A stretch of DNA of 35,331 bases from Acidobacteriota bacterium (GCA_003577145.1 QEUP01000031.1:1-35331), one strand, 5' to 3'; shown: positions 10,220 to 22,858, numbered from the stretch's first letter. Numbers and translations are program-made. The notes: generated by a model from the letters alone, not told the origin.

Positions 10220-12181
10220 TCAGATGGGCTGACAGCCCAGACCGGCGTCGGAACCTCCACCGGTTCGGTTCAGCGCGTAGACGCACACCGTGTGAGCGCC
10301 CACCGGCAGGTTGGTGATCGCACCCGAGTAACCGTGGTACCCGCCGTAACCGGGGAAGACCGCCGCCAGATCCGCGCGGTAGTCGTCGGCCACGACATCG
10401 GTGAGGGTGTGGCCGCTGCTGCCGTACACGTAGACGTGGAGATGGACAGGCTGGGTGGTGTCGGTGTCGATCGCCCACACGTCGAGGGTCACAGAGCCCC
10501 CCTGCCGGTGTGCCCCGGCGAAGTTGCCGCCGGTCAGCGATCCGAACGACCAGACGTACTGGCAGCCGATCGGGGGGTTCCCCGTGCCGTATCCATGGTT
10601 GATCCCGTATGCGCACACGAGTTGCACACCGGGTTTGACGCCGTCGAGCTGGTAGCTGAAGCCGCGGTAGTTGCCCAGGCCGTAGACAGACCCGACGTCG
10701 GGGCGGTAGCCGTTGGCGGTCACCCCCTCGAGGACATGGGTGCCGTCGGTCTGCCATACGTAGGTGTGGATGACGGAGCTGGTCTCGTCATCGGGGTCGA
10801 TCACCCATCCCCGTACGTGTATGGCGTTGCCCGGCAGGTCGTAGGCGTAGTCGAGGTGGCCGAAGGGGTTGCCCAGGTAGTCGAAGTGCGAGCGGGCGAG
10901 GCTGCGGATCGACGGCAGGTCGTTGTAGAGGTACTGGCCCGGACATGCCGTGGCCTGGGCCTGGCGGTGCCCGATGATGGTGTTCACGGTGTGGTGGCCA
11001 CCCACGTAGTCGGTGAAGTTGACCGTGGTGTTCGGCACCACGTCGTGGATGCGCAGCTTCCAGCCGAGCAGCTGGCTGACGGCGCTCACTGAGTTCCAGC
11101 TGGGGTCGACGGTGTCGAAGTTGCCCAGCACCACCACCCCGGTCGTGCCGGTGTTCCAGTTGGTGGTGTGCCCACCCACGACGGCCTTGTCGATCCCGCC
11201 GCCCCGGGCCTCCCAGATCCCTCCGCAGAGGTCGACGGCGAAGTTGTAGGCGATGTCGTTCCAGCCGTTGCCGTCCATGTGGTAGTTCTGGATCGAGCGG
11301 AGGATCGACGGGACCTCGGAGCAGCCGTAGGAGTTGGAGGTCACCGAGTGGTGGACGATTCCGAGCTTGACGTTGCTGGCGTACGAGTAGGCGTACTTGG
11401 ACGGCCTCGCTCCCCACGACGACCTCGAGCGGATGTTGGGCTGCCCGTAGGTGGCGGCGCCGGCTTCGGTCTCCTCGATCTCCACCTCCAGCGAGTTGCC
11501 CGTCTCACGGACCAGTAAGACGTCGACCTGCTCCGCCGGGGCGGCCTCTGCGGGGACGTTCACCTCGTAGCCGTCGGCCTCACGGACCCACATCGGCATC
11601 GAGGTGAGCCGGCCGGCGCTCGCCTCCGGCCCGGGGTCGGGCCCCTCGAAGGGCTCGATCTGCAGCTCGCGCCACGGCTCCCAGCCCCCGGGCCCGTGCA
11701 CCCTGACCAGCACCGGCTCGTCGGGAACAGCATCGACCGCCACCCCGATCGTGGTGAACGGCGCCGTCTCGTCACTGCCTCCTTCGAGGCGACCCGGCTG
11801 CTCGCTGAGCGCTTCCTCGAGGGCCCCGGCTGCGGTGTGGCCGGCGTCGTCGACCGCCCCGGCATCGGGGACCGGGGTCCCTGGGTCGCTGCTCACCTCC
11901 CCGGAGGTATCGGCGCCCTGAGCGGCACTGTCGTCCTCGGCGTCCCCCTCCGGCGCGGTGCCCTCCGGTACCTGGGCAGACGCCGCTGGTTCGGCCAACT
12001 CGACGGGTCCGAGGCGGACCGACTCAGTGTCGGTCCGCAACTCGGGCACCAGCTCCACCGACACCTGCGGCACAAAGGCGAGAACCGAGCCGATCAGCAA
12101 CACCGCCAGAACCTGAGCTGTGCGGCGGTGGGTTCTGCCGTTACCCGACCCACCGGCGTGTTCGGAGTCCAATCGGACCAC
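10220..12181 (-). CDS. Secreted N-acetylmuramoyl-L-alanine amidase, PGRP type
   Basis: This 653-residue protein cuts the amide bond between muramic acid and the stem peptide. A signal anchor (VLAVLLIGSVLAFVPQV, about 24-40) is followed by an acidic Pro/Ala-rich region, a beta domain (about 140-235) and the PGRP/Amidase_2 domain (250-430). Zinc ligands are His277 (GIVHHSVT), His405 and Cys413 (GHRQAQATACPG), with the same 8-residue spacing as in T7 lysozyme. Two C-terminal repeats follow (about 440-540 and 552-650), each with GWVID or VWAID, a Pro/Asp turn and a Cys pair (523/540 and 633/650). The GTG start lies directly against GGGAGG, too close for translation; a TTG at 12172 has better spacing and may be the true start. 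It is divergent from the subtilisin gene. Confidence 0.92.
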   Translation of the reverse strand: MVRLDSEHAGGSGNGRTHRRTAQVLAVLLIGSVLAFVPQVSVELVPELRTDTESVRLGPVELAEPAASAQVPEGTAPEGDAEDDSAAQGADTSGEVSSDPGTPVPDAGAVDDAGHTAAGALEEALSEQPGRLEGGSDETAPFTTIGVAVDAVPDEPVLVRVHGPGGWEPWRELQIEPFEGPDPGPEASAGRLTSMPMWVREADGYEVNVPAEAAPAEQVDVLLVRETGNSLEVEIEETEAGAATYGQPNIRSRSSWGARPSKYAYSYASNVKLGIVHHSVTSNSYGCSEVPSILRSIQNYHMDGNGWNDIAYNFAVDLCGGIWEARGGGIDKAVVGGHTTNWNTGTTGVVVLGNFDTVDPSWNSVSAVSQLLGWKLRIHDVVPNTTVNFTDYVGGHHTVNTIIGHRQAQATACPGQYLYNDLPSIRSLARSHFDYLGNPFGHLDYAYDLPGNAIHVRGWVIDPDDETSSVIHTYVWQTDGTHVLEGVTANGYRPDVGSVYGLGNYRGFSYQLDGVKPGVQLVCAYGINHGYGTGNPPIGCQYVWSFGSLTGGNFAGAHRQGGSVTLDVWAIDTDTTQPVHLHVYVYGSSGHTLTDVVADDYRADLAAVFPGYGGYHGYSGAITNLPVGAHTVCVYALNRTGGGSDAGLGCQPI

Positions 12182-12336
12182 CCTCCCATGTCGTGGTCCG
12201 CCCGCGTGCCCCTCAAAGCGTAGCCCCGTCGCTGCTCACAGCGGCGCGAAGCAGCGAAATCAGCGGTAAGGGCGGCCGTCGAATCTGCCGTAATCGAGGA
12301 GGGGAAGGGCCACGACCCTACGGAGGCCACGTCACC
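12182..12336. promoter_or_regulatory. Divergent promoter region, amidase / subtilisin
   Basis: The 155 bp between two divergent exported-enzyme genes must contain both promoters. An 8-bp inverted repeat, TCGCTGCT (12229-12236) and AGCAGCGA (12250-12257), sits in the middle and could be an operator or a 5'-UTR hairpin. A Shine-Dalgarno CGGAGG (12321-12326) serves the plus gene. No confident -35/-10 pair was found. Confidence 0.4.
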
Positions 12337-14019
12337 ATGCACGCCACCACCAGACGGGTGCACGCTCTAGTCGTCGTGTCTGTTCTGGCGCTCGTTGCCA
12401 CCTTGACAACTAGCGCGAGCTCCGCGTCCGCTGCCGCTGGTCAGGCAACCGACGGGACCGAACGCGTGATCGTGGCCCTCGAAACCGGATCGGCTGCCCC
12501 TACACCGGCACAGATCGACGCCGCCGCCGCCGACGTCGTCGCCGACGTCGCCGGCTCGGGAGCGGACGAGATCGAGACCCTCGAGCACGTCCCGGTCATG
12601 ACCATGAGCGTCGACGCGTCCGCGTTGGCCGACCTCGAGGCTTCGGACTCCGTGCAGTCGATCCAGGAGGACAGGGTCAACTTCACGTCTCTCGTGCAGA
12701 GCACCGACCACATCGGAGCCACCGATGCCTGGTCGCTCGGCTTCACCGGCGACGGTCAGACCGTGGCGATCATCGACACAGGGGTGGACAAGAGCCACTC
12801 GTGGCTCGACGGGGGAAAGGTCGTCGCCGAGGGGTGCTTCACGACCACCGACGGTTCCCAGGACAGCGCAGGCGTCTGCCCCGGCGGCAACCCCGACTAT
12901 GCGATCGGACCCGGAGCGGGGGCACCCTGCCCGTTCGTGTCGACCTACGGGGACTGTGACCACGGGACCCACGTGGCCGGCATCGCCGCCGGGGACAACC
13001 CGAGCGGCGGCGGCGGGGTGGCGCCCGACGCCGACATCATCGCCGTCCAGATCTTCTCGAGGTTCGACTCCGGGTGCCCCAACGACCTCAACCCCTGCGC
13101 GGGCGCCTGGACCTCTGACATCATCGCCGGCCTCGACTACGTGTACAGCCTCAGGAACACCTACGACATCGCCAGCGCCAACCTGAGCCTCGGCGGAGGC
13201 TATTCCAGCGGCCCCTGCGACTCCGATCCCATCAAGGCGTCAGTCGACGCGCTCCGCAACGCCGGCATCGCAACAATCGTCGCCTCGGGTAACTCCGGCT
13301 GGAAGTCGGGGATGTCCTCGCCGGCGTGCATCTCGAGCTCGGTGGCGGTCGGCGCGACCGCCGACACCAACGACACAGTCCAGTGGTGGTCGAACTCGTC
13401 GAGCGCCCTGGACCTGCTGGCGCCGGGTGCCTCGATCACCTCGTCGGTCCCCGGCGGGGGCACCGCCACCTGGAGCGGCACGTCGATGGCGACCCCCCAC
13501 GTGACCGGCGCTTGGGCGGTGGTGGCCGAAGCAGACCCGGCTGCATCGGTGAGCGAGATCGAAGCGGCCCTGGAATCCGCCGGTGTGTCCGTGACCGACC
13601 CCGAGAACGGCCGCGTCACGCCCCGCATCGACCTGCCCGGCGCCCTCGGCTACGACGGCGAAGGTGACGACGGGGACGGCGGGGGTAGTTCCTCCACACC
13701 GGTCACCAGCTACTGGACCGCCAGCGAGTACCAGTCCGTCCTCAGCATCGCGAACTACTACGGCTTCAGCCCGGCCCTGCTGCAAAAGCAGGCCGTCGTG
13801 GCTTTGTACTTCTTCCTGGCACTCGAGGGCTTCCCGCCGCCGGCGCACTACCCGGCGCCTCCCGGCGGTAGCTACGGCGTGTCCTCGACCTACACCGCAG
13901 GCGAGTACGTCGCGATCGACGTCGTCTCGGACTACTTCTGGTTGTCGGACTCCCACAGCCAGAAGATCGCCACCAGCCTCATCGCCTACCTCACGATCCT
14001 CTCGGTCCTCTACGGCTGA
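12337..14019 (+). CDS. Secreted subtilisin-family serine protease (S8)
   Basis: This 560-residue protein has a Sec signal (VVVSVLALVATLTTSASSASA) and an I9-type propeptide region (about 45-120) before the catalytic domain. The triad is visible: Asp147 in IIDTGVD, His209 in DHGTHVAGIAAG and Ser383 in GTSMATPHVTGA; the oxyanion Asn is in ASGNSG. A Gly/Asp linker (GEGDDGDGGGSSS) follows the peptidase. The last 100 residues form two related segments, beginning YWTASEY (459) and TYTAGEY (518), each about 40 residues and helical, which I do not recognise. The start is the ATG 10 bp after CGGAGG; an upstream in-frame extension lacks a ribosome site and would push the signal peptide inside. Confidence 0.92.
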   Translation: MHATTRRVHALVVVSVLALVATLTTSASSASAAAGQATDGTERVIVALETGSAAPTPAQIDAAAADVVADVAGSGADEIETLEHVPVMTMSVDASALADLEASDSVQSIQEDRVNFTSLVQSTDHIGATDAWSLGFTGDGQTVAIIDTGVDKSHSWLDGGKVVAEGCFTTTDGSQDSAGVCPGGNPDYAIGPGAGAPCPFVSTYGDCDHGTHVAGIAAGDNPSGGGGVAPDADIIAVQIFSRFDSGCPNDLNPCAGAWTSDIIAGLDYVYSLRNTYDIASANLSLGGGYSSGPCDSDPIKASVDALRNAGIATIVASGNSGWKSGMSSPACISSSVAVGATADTNDTVQWWSNSSSALDLLAPGASITSSVPGGGTATWSGTSMATPHVTGAWAVVAEADPAASVSEIEAALESAGVSVTDPENGRVTPRIDLPGALGYDGEGDDGDGGGSSSTPVTSYWTASEYQSVLSIANYYGFSPALLQKQAVVALYFFLALEGFPPPAHYPAPPGGSYGVSSTYTAGEYVAIDVVSDYFWLSDSHSQKIATSLIAYLTILSVLYG

Positions 14020-14121
14020 GCGCATAAGGTCTAGCGCAACTCATCCGGGTCGCCCGCCGGCACTGCCGGAACCAGGTCCTTTCCTCTGGACAGTGCCATC
14101 GCCTATTCGAGGGGTTGCGCC

Positions 14122-14646
14122 ATGACAGAAGAGATGGACTTCGCGTTGACTCTCCTCCGGGTGGCCATCGGGCTGACGATGGTGGCGCACGGCTACAACC
14201 ACTTCTTCAAAGGCGGGCGCATCGCCGGCACCGGTCGCTGGTTCGAGAGCCTCGGTATGAGACCCGGCCGCTTCCATGCGGTGCTGGCCTCGACGCTCGA
14301 GATCGTCACCGGCTTGTTGATGATGGCCGGACTGCTCACCCCCTTCGCGGCAGCCGGGTTCGTGGGCCTGTTGTTCGTCGCCTACTGGACGGTGCACCGC
14401 AAGAACGGCTTCATGGTCATCAGAGAAGGCTGGGAGTACGTGTTCGTGCTGTCGGTCGCGGCGGTCACGGTGGCCATGCTCGGGCCCGGCGGATGGTCCG
14501 CCGACGACCAACTGGATCTCATCGACGTACTCGACGGATGGGTGGGACTGGCAATATCGGCCGGCGGGGGGCTGCTCGCCGCCACCGCCCTGCTGCTCGT
14601 CTTCTACCGCCCCCCGGCACCCGAACCCGGCCCGGCCACTGGCTGA
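14122..14646 (+). CDS. DoxX-family membrane protein
   Basis: This 174-residue integral membrane protein opens with LLRVAIGLTMVAHGYNHFF, a typical DoxX first helix, then LEIVTGLLMMAGLLTPFAA and further hydrophobic helices at about 78-97, 109-126 and 140-162. DoxX proteins are linked to quinone-dependent redox or oxidative stress functions, but the family is broad and no specific role can be claimed. The ATG is preceded by GAGGGG. It converges on astB, and the two stops are separated by a strong palindromic hairpin with a T-run that should end its transcript. Confidence 0.82.
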   Translation: MTEEMDFALTLLRVAIGLTMVAHGYNHFFKGGRIAGTGRWFESLGMRPGRFHAVLASTLEIVTGLLMMAGLLTPFAAAGFVGLLFVAYWTVHRKNGFMVIREGWEYVFVLSVAAVTVAMLGPGGWSADDQLDLIDVLDGWVGLAISAGGGLLAATALLLVFYRPPAPEPGPATG

Positions 14647-14663
14647 TACGAGCGGCACACCGT

Positions 14664-14710
14664 TTCTGTGAACGCGCGTGGCCCCTATAGGGGCCTTTTC
14701 GGTTCACAAA
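14664..14710 (+). terminator. Palindromic hairpin element, copy A (terminator-like)
   Basis: TTCTGTGAAC (14664-14673) is followed by the perfect 16-bp palindrome GGCCCCTATAGGGGCC (14680-14695), TTTT, and GTTCACA (14702-14708), which pairs with the outer arm. It is well placed to terminate doxX on the plus strand. The same nested structure occurs at 27258-27305, so it also belongs to a repeat family. Confidence 0.8.
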
Positions 14711-14726
14711 TCGAGCTGGGGGGCGT

Positions 14727-16058
14727 TCACTGCTGGAAGGAGTAGATCGAGCCCAGGCCCAGCAACCCGCTCAGCTCGTCCAGCGCGGTGCGCCCCTCCA
14801 CGAGCAGCTGGGGATCGGCCAGGTCGTCGAGCGACAGCTCGTCACGGTAGTGCCGGTCGACCCACTCCTCGAGTGCGGTGATCGACCCGGGGGTCAGCAG
14901 GCTTCCGGGGTTGACGGCTGCAAGCTGGTCGGGGTTCAGCACGACTCGCAACCTGAGACAGGCCGGGCCCCCACCGTTGCGCATGCTCTGGTCGAGATCG
15001 AAGAACCGCGCCTGCGATATCGGGCCCTGACCGACATGGGCATCCAGGTAGCGGGCCACTGACGGCACCCGCCGGCAGCGCTCCGGACAGATCAGGGCGC
15101 TCGACCCGTCGGGCAGGCTGACCAGTTGGCTGTTGAACAGGTAGCTGTCGACCGCTTCGGCAAGGCTGACCTCTGTCGCTTCGACCTCCATGAGCTCGAG
15201 ATCGAACGGGCACGCCTCGGTGAGGGCCCGGCAGACCCACGCCGGATCGGCGAAGGCAGCCTGGTGGTAGAAGAGCAGGCGTTCGTTGCCCACGGCGATC
15301 ACGTCGTTGTGGAACACCCCGGCGTCGATCGCCTCCGGAGCCTGCTGGGCGAACACCGCCCGTTGCGGGTCGAGGCCGTGCAGCCGAGCCACTGCCTCTG
15401 ACGCCTCCCGGGTCTGACGACCCGGGAAGGCCCCGGGAGATCGGCTGGGCTCCAACCCTCGCCGTCCGTAAACGAACAGCGAGGTGCCGGGTTCGCCGTG
15501 CGACGACGCCAGCCGTGTGTGGTTGGCCGCCCCCTCGTCCCCGAGATCGGCATGAGCCGGCAGCGGCGGGTGGTGGGCGAAATGGCTCTCGTCGGGAAAC
15601 GTCGCCGAGAGCATGCGGGCAGTGTGTGGCGCTTCGATCGACCGGTGCAGGTGCGTCGCGAGGTTCGCAACCGTGAGATGGACCCTGCCGTCGGGTGTGT
15701 CGGTCGACGGCGAAACCGTCGCGGCGTTGGCGACCCACATGCCGGCGGCTGATGACATCGCCACGAACAGGTCCCGGTGCCTGCTGGCCGCAGCCACGAC
15801 CTGCTCGTCGGTGCCCCCGAAGCCCAGCCGCCGCAGCGTCATGACGTCGGGTCGCTCCTGTGGGGGGAAGACCCCCTGCACCAGACCCAGCTCGATCAGG
15901 CCGGCCATCTTGGCCAGTCCCTGGCGAGCTGCCGCGCGGGGATTGGAGATCTCACCCCGGCTCGCCAACGACGCCTTGTTGCCGTACGCCAGGCCGGCGA
16001 ACAGATGCGTCGGGCCTGCCAGGCCGTCGAAGTTCACCTCCCGGGCCGCCTCGTTCAT
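14727..16058 (-). CDS. astB: N-succinylarginine dihydrolase
   Basis: This 443-residue enzyme of the arginine succinyltransferase pathway converts N2-succinylarginine to N2-succinylornithine, ammonia and CO2. It has the family N-terminus VNFDGLAGPTHLFAGLAYGN and the catalytic triad expected from E. coli AstB: Glu175 (DEGAANH), His250 (VFHNDVIAVGN) and Cys367 (NGGGPACLRLRV). Length agrees with the family. Its ATG overlaps the astD stop by 4 nt (ATGA). It is the last gene of astA-astD-astB. The pathway is best known from Proteobacteria, so its presence here is notable. Confidence 0.95.
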   Translation of the reverse strand: MNEAAREVNFDGLAGPTHLFAGLAYGNKASLASRGEISNPRAAARQGLAKMAGLIELGLVQGVFPPQERPDVMTLRRLGFGGTDEQVVAAASRHRDLFVAMSSAAGMWVANAATVSPSTDTPDGRVHLTVANLATHLHRSIEAPHTARMLSATFPDESHFAHHPPLPAHADLGDEGAANHTRLASSHGEPGTSLFVYGRRGLEPSRSPGAFPGRQTREASEAVARLHGLDPQRAVFAQQAPEAIDAGVFHNDVIAVGNERLLFYHQAAFADPAWVCRALTEACPFDLELMEVEATEVSLAEAVDSYLFNSQLVSLPDGSSALICPERCRRVPSVARYLDAHVGQGPISQARFFDLDQSMRNGGGPACLRLRVVLNPDQLAAVNPGSLLTPGSITALEEWVDRHYRDELSLDDLADPQLLVEGRTALDELSGLLGLGSIYSFQQ

Positions 16059-17469
16059 CGACGGAACCCCCGCCCCGCGCCTGCGGGGACCACCAGCGTC
16101 TCGGCCTCCAGCGACGCCACCGGGTAGGCGCAGTAGTCCGCGGCGTAGAAGGCGGCCGGGCGGTGGTTGCCGCTCGCCTTGACCCCACCGAAGGGCGCCC
16201 CGCTGCTGGCACCGGTCAAGGGCCGGTTCCAGCTGAGCACACCGGCTCGGACCTCGGCCCAGAACTGCTCGTATTCGGTCCTGTCCTCGGACAGCAGCCC
16301 CGCGGCCAGCCCGAACCGGGTGGCGTTGGCGAGCTCGATCGCCTCGCCGAACGAGCGGTACCGCTGGATGAGAAGGATGGGTCCGAACCTCTCCTCGTCG
16401 GGGATCCGGGCGCCAGCGGCTTCGATCAGCCCGGGTGTCACGAACCCGGACCCGGACCGGCCCTTCTCCATCGGGAGGACGGTCCTCGCCCCCGCTTCGA
16501 CCAACTCCTGTTGCAGCCGCAGCAGCTCATCGGCGGCGCGCTCCGATATCAGGGGACCACAGAACGGTTCGGGGTCCTCGTCGAAGCGGCCCACCACCAG
16601 CCGCTTCATCTGTGCCGCCAGGGCCGTCACCAGCTCGTCACCTACGGGGCCCGCCGGTATCACCCAGCGGCGGGCGCAGGTGCAGCGCTGGCCGGTGGTC
16701 AAGAAGGCCGACTGGATCGTGTGATGGATCACCGCTTCGGTGTTGCGCACCGTCCCGACGACCAGCGGGTTGTTGCCGCCCATCTCCAGGGCGACGATCC
16801 GCTCCGGCCGGTCGGCCAGTGCCCGATGGATCGACGCGCCTGTCGCGGCACTTCCGGTGAAGCACACACCGTCGATCGAGGCATGGGTCACCAGGTGTGC
16901 CCCCACCTGCCCGTTGCCCTGTACGAGCCCCACGACGCCGTGGGGAAGGCCAGCCTCCTCGAAGAGGCTCACCAGCTTCTCGCCGACCATCGGCGTGTGC
17001 TCGCTCGGCTTGAACACAACGGTGTTGCCCGCCAGCAGGGCAGGCACGATGTGACCGTTGGGCAGGTGGGCGGGGAAGTTGAACGGACCCAGTACCGCCA
17101 TCACGCCGTGGGGCTTGTGCCGGGTCACGCTGAGCGCCTCCGGACCGGCTCGCTCGGTATGACCGGCCCGCCGTTCGAGAGCCTCGGCGCTGACGGCGAC
17201 CTTGGCGATCACCGAGTCGATCTCGGCGCGGCACTCCCAGCGGGGCTTGCCGGTCTCGCGCGCCACGGCAACCACCAGCTCGTCGCGCCGCCGCTCGACC
17301 ACCTGGCAGAAGCTCTCCAGGAGACCCAGGCGGTCTGGCACCGAGCGGCGGGCCCACGAGCGTCCCGCCTCCCTGGCTCTTTCGACTGCCGTGTCGACAG
17401 CGGCAGCCGAGGCCGCCTGACCCCGCCACAGGACCTCCCCGTCGGACGGGTCGACCGAGACCAGCTCGC

Positions 17470-17473
<4 letters not shown>
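16055..17473 (-). CDS. astD: Succinylglutamate semialdehyde dehydrogenase
   Basis: This 472-residue NAD-dependent aldehyde dehydrogenase oxidises N-succinylglutamate semialdehyde to N-succinylglutamate. It shows the ALDH active site: Asn132 in GPFNFPAHLP, Glu230 in LEMGGNNP and Cys264 in TTGQRCTCARR, all close to E. coli AstD. The GTG start at 17473 overlaps the astA stop (GTGA). An upstream extension to 17620 is only read-through of another frame inside astA and was rejected. Its stop overlaps the astB start. Sequence plus context make other ALDH assignments unlikely. Confidence 0.94.
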
Positions 17474-21053
<3,580 letters not shown>

Positions 21054-21072
21054 GGTCTGCCCTTCCTCACGA

Positions 21073-22707
21073 TCACCTCACCTGAGCTGGGTGCGACTCC
21101 AGCACGAAGGCGGCGAGCTGCGGGTAGAGGAGCTCGTCTTCGGGCCGGAGCGGGTCCGCTGCGCCCTTGCCGAGGCCGTCGAGGATCGCCTGGCGGTCAC
21201 CCGGGTCGATCTCCTCGAAGAGCAGGCGATGGGCGAAGCGGTCGACGAGATCGCCGACGGTCTCCATCGGCTCGTCGCCGATGACTGCCGAGAAGTCGGG
21301 GGTGATCGCCCCAACCGATCCGCTGCTGATCATCTGGGCGGCGTTCCAGCGGGTGAGCACCGCACCCGCGTTCATCCAGGCGCCACCGACATCGGGGAAA
21401 CCGGTGGGTGGGGACCAGGAGAAGAGCGGCTGACCCAGCAGCTCCATGCCGGTCGTCACGTCACGTGCCAACCCCTCGCCCTGGGTCGGATCGACCTGGA
21501 CCTGCAGGGCGCGCATCATGGCCGGCACCAGATCGGCGGGGCGCCTGACCTTCGCTCCCATCGAGTCCCAGAACTCCTCGCTGTCGAACAGGTGCTCGAG
21601 CACGGGCACGATGGCGGTGTCGTTGTCCGAGTAGACGCTCGCCGTGCTCTGCACCACATCGTCACCGGGGCCGACCTGGTCGCCGATGAACCGCACCGCG
21701 AGCTTCCAGCAGATCCGTTCGGCGGTCTGGGGCAGCCGAGCCAGGTGCTCGAGGAAGGCGATGCCGTCACCCATGCCCTCGCCCGACGGGCGCCAGCCGA
21801 GGATGTCGCCCCCGGCCGACAGCGATTCGCCGAGGTCGTGGCGGTCGGGCCGGAAGACGAACTGACCACTTCGCCTGTCCACCGACCAGCCGCTGAGCAC
21901 GTGGGCGGCTTCGGCGACGTCCTGCTCGTCGTAGCCCCCGTCCACGCCGACGGTGTGGAGCTCCATGACCTCCCGGGCATAGTTCTCGTTGGGGACATGC
22001 TCACCGTCGGCACGGCTGGTGGCGTTATCGAGGTAGGTCAGCATCGCCGGGCTCTGGGCCGAGGCCAACAGCAGATCGGCGAAGCGCCCCATGGCATTGG
22101 GTCGTATCACCAGCCGGTCATCCGTCGGCTTCAGGTAGAACTCGGGCTGGTCCCGGAGGTAGATGTTGAAGTGGTTCGTCCAGAAGTCGACCATCACCTC
22201 GTAGAGCTGCCGCACGCTGTAGGTGGCCCGCAGCACCGCGGCGGTCGTCAGCTCGGCCACGATGTAACGGCGAGCCTCACCGTAGGTGGCCCGCAGCTCG
22301 GCAGGGTCCATGGTGAGGGTGGCGAAGCCCGCGATCAGCGCTTCCGTCTCGGCGTCGTCGAGGGAGAAGGGGTCGAGTTGCTCTGCTATGAATGCCTGCA
22401 CGCCGATGCTCTCGACGTGTTCGACGAGCTCGGGCGTGGGTCCGCTGGTGAGCCGCTTGACCACGTGCAGGACATCGCCGGGCGGCAGCCCCCCACCCCC
22501 GGGGATGGTCGTGCTCGTGGTGGACGACGTGGTGGTGGACGACGTGGTGGTGGACGACGTGGTGGTGGACGACGTCGAGGTGGATGACGTGGTGGTGGAT
22601 GACGTCGAGGTGGATGACGTGGTGGACCCGCCGCCGGGGTCGGGCGGGCCGCACGAGGCGGCTACAGCAGCGGCTCCGGCTCCGATCAGAAAGGCGCGAC
22701 GATCCAC
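21073..22707 (-). CDS. DUF1800 protein, Tat lipoprotein with Ser/Thr linker
   Basis: This 544-residue DUF1800 protein begins MDRRAFLIGAGAAAVAASCG, a twin-arginine signal ending in a lipobox with Cys19, so it is probably a membrane-anchored lipoprotein. Residues about 28-69 are almost only Ser and Thr in 5-residue repeats, a flexible and possibly glycosylated stalk encoded by a minisatellite. The DUF1800 body includes VDFWTNHFNIYL, PNENYAREVMELHTVG and AHVLSGWSV, well-conserved family segments. The start is GTG after AGGAGCTGAGG. It is cotranscribed with the DUF1501 gene; together they form a common exported pair of unknown activity. Confidence 0.9.
   Translation of the reverse strand: MDRRAFLIGAGAAAVAASCGPPDPGGGSTTSSTSTSSTTTSSTSTSSTTTSSTTTSSTTTSSTTSTTIPGGGGLPPGDVLHVVKRLTSGPTPELVEHVESIGVQAFIAEQLDPFSLDDAETEALIAGFATLTMDPAELRATYGEARRYIVAELTTAAVLRATYSVRQLYEVMVDFWTNHFNIYLRDQPEFYLKPTDDRLVIRPNAMGRFADLLLASAQSPAMLTYLDNATSRADGEHVPNENYAREVMELHTVGVDGGYDEQDVAEAAHVLSGWSVDRRSGQFVFRPDRHDLGESLSAGGDILGWRPSGEGMGDGIAFLEHLARLPQTAERICWKLAVRFIGDQVGPGDDVVQSTASVYSDNDTAIVPVLEHLFDSEEFWDSMGAKVRRPADLVPAMMRALQVQVDPTQGEGLARDVTTGMELLGQPLFSWSPPTGFPDVGGAWMNAGAVLTRWNAAQMISSGSVGAITPDFSAVIGDEPMETVGDLVDRFAHRLLFEEIDPGDRQAILDGLGKGAADPLRPEDELLYPQLAAFVLESHPAQVR
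22511..22626 (-). repeat. 15-bp minisatellite encoding the Ser/Thr stalk
   Basis: On the plus strand the unit GTGGTGGTGGACGAC and variants (with TCGAGGTGGAT) repeat with a 15-bp period across roughly 115 bp. On the coding minus strand each unit gives five Ser/Thr residues (SSTTT or SSTST). Such a tract can change length by slippage without breaking the frame. Confidence 0.85.
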
Positions 22708-22858
22708 CCTCAGCTCCTGACTAGCTCCCCGGTCCAGCTCCCTGGGCGAGTCCTCGGTACCGTTATCGGACCGGATTGTCAGCTCAGCGTGGTCGAGGTG
22801 TTAGGGAAGGGTTAGCCCGCATCGGCCGAGCTCACAGTCGTCGCGGCGCGATCAAGCG

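Noticed and set aside
22511-22626. CRISPR or regulatory iterons in the 15-bp repeats
   Set aside because: The tract lies wholly within the DUF1800 coding sequence and encodes Ser/Thr units in frame.
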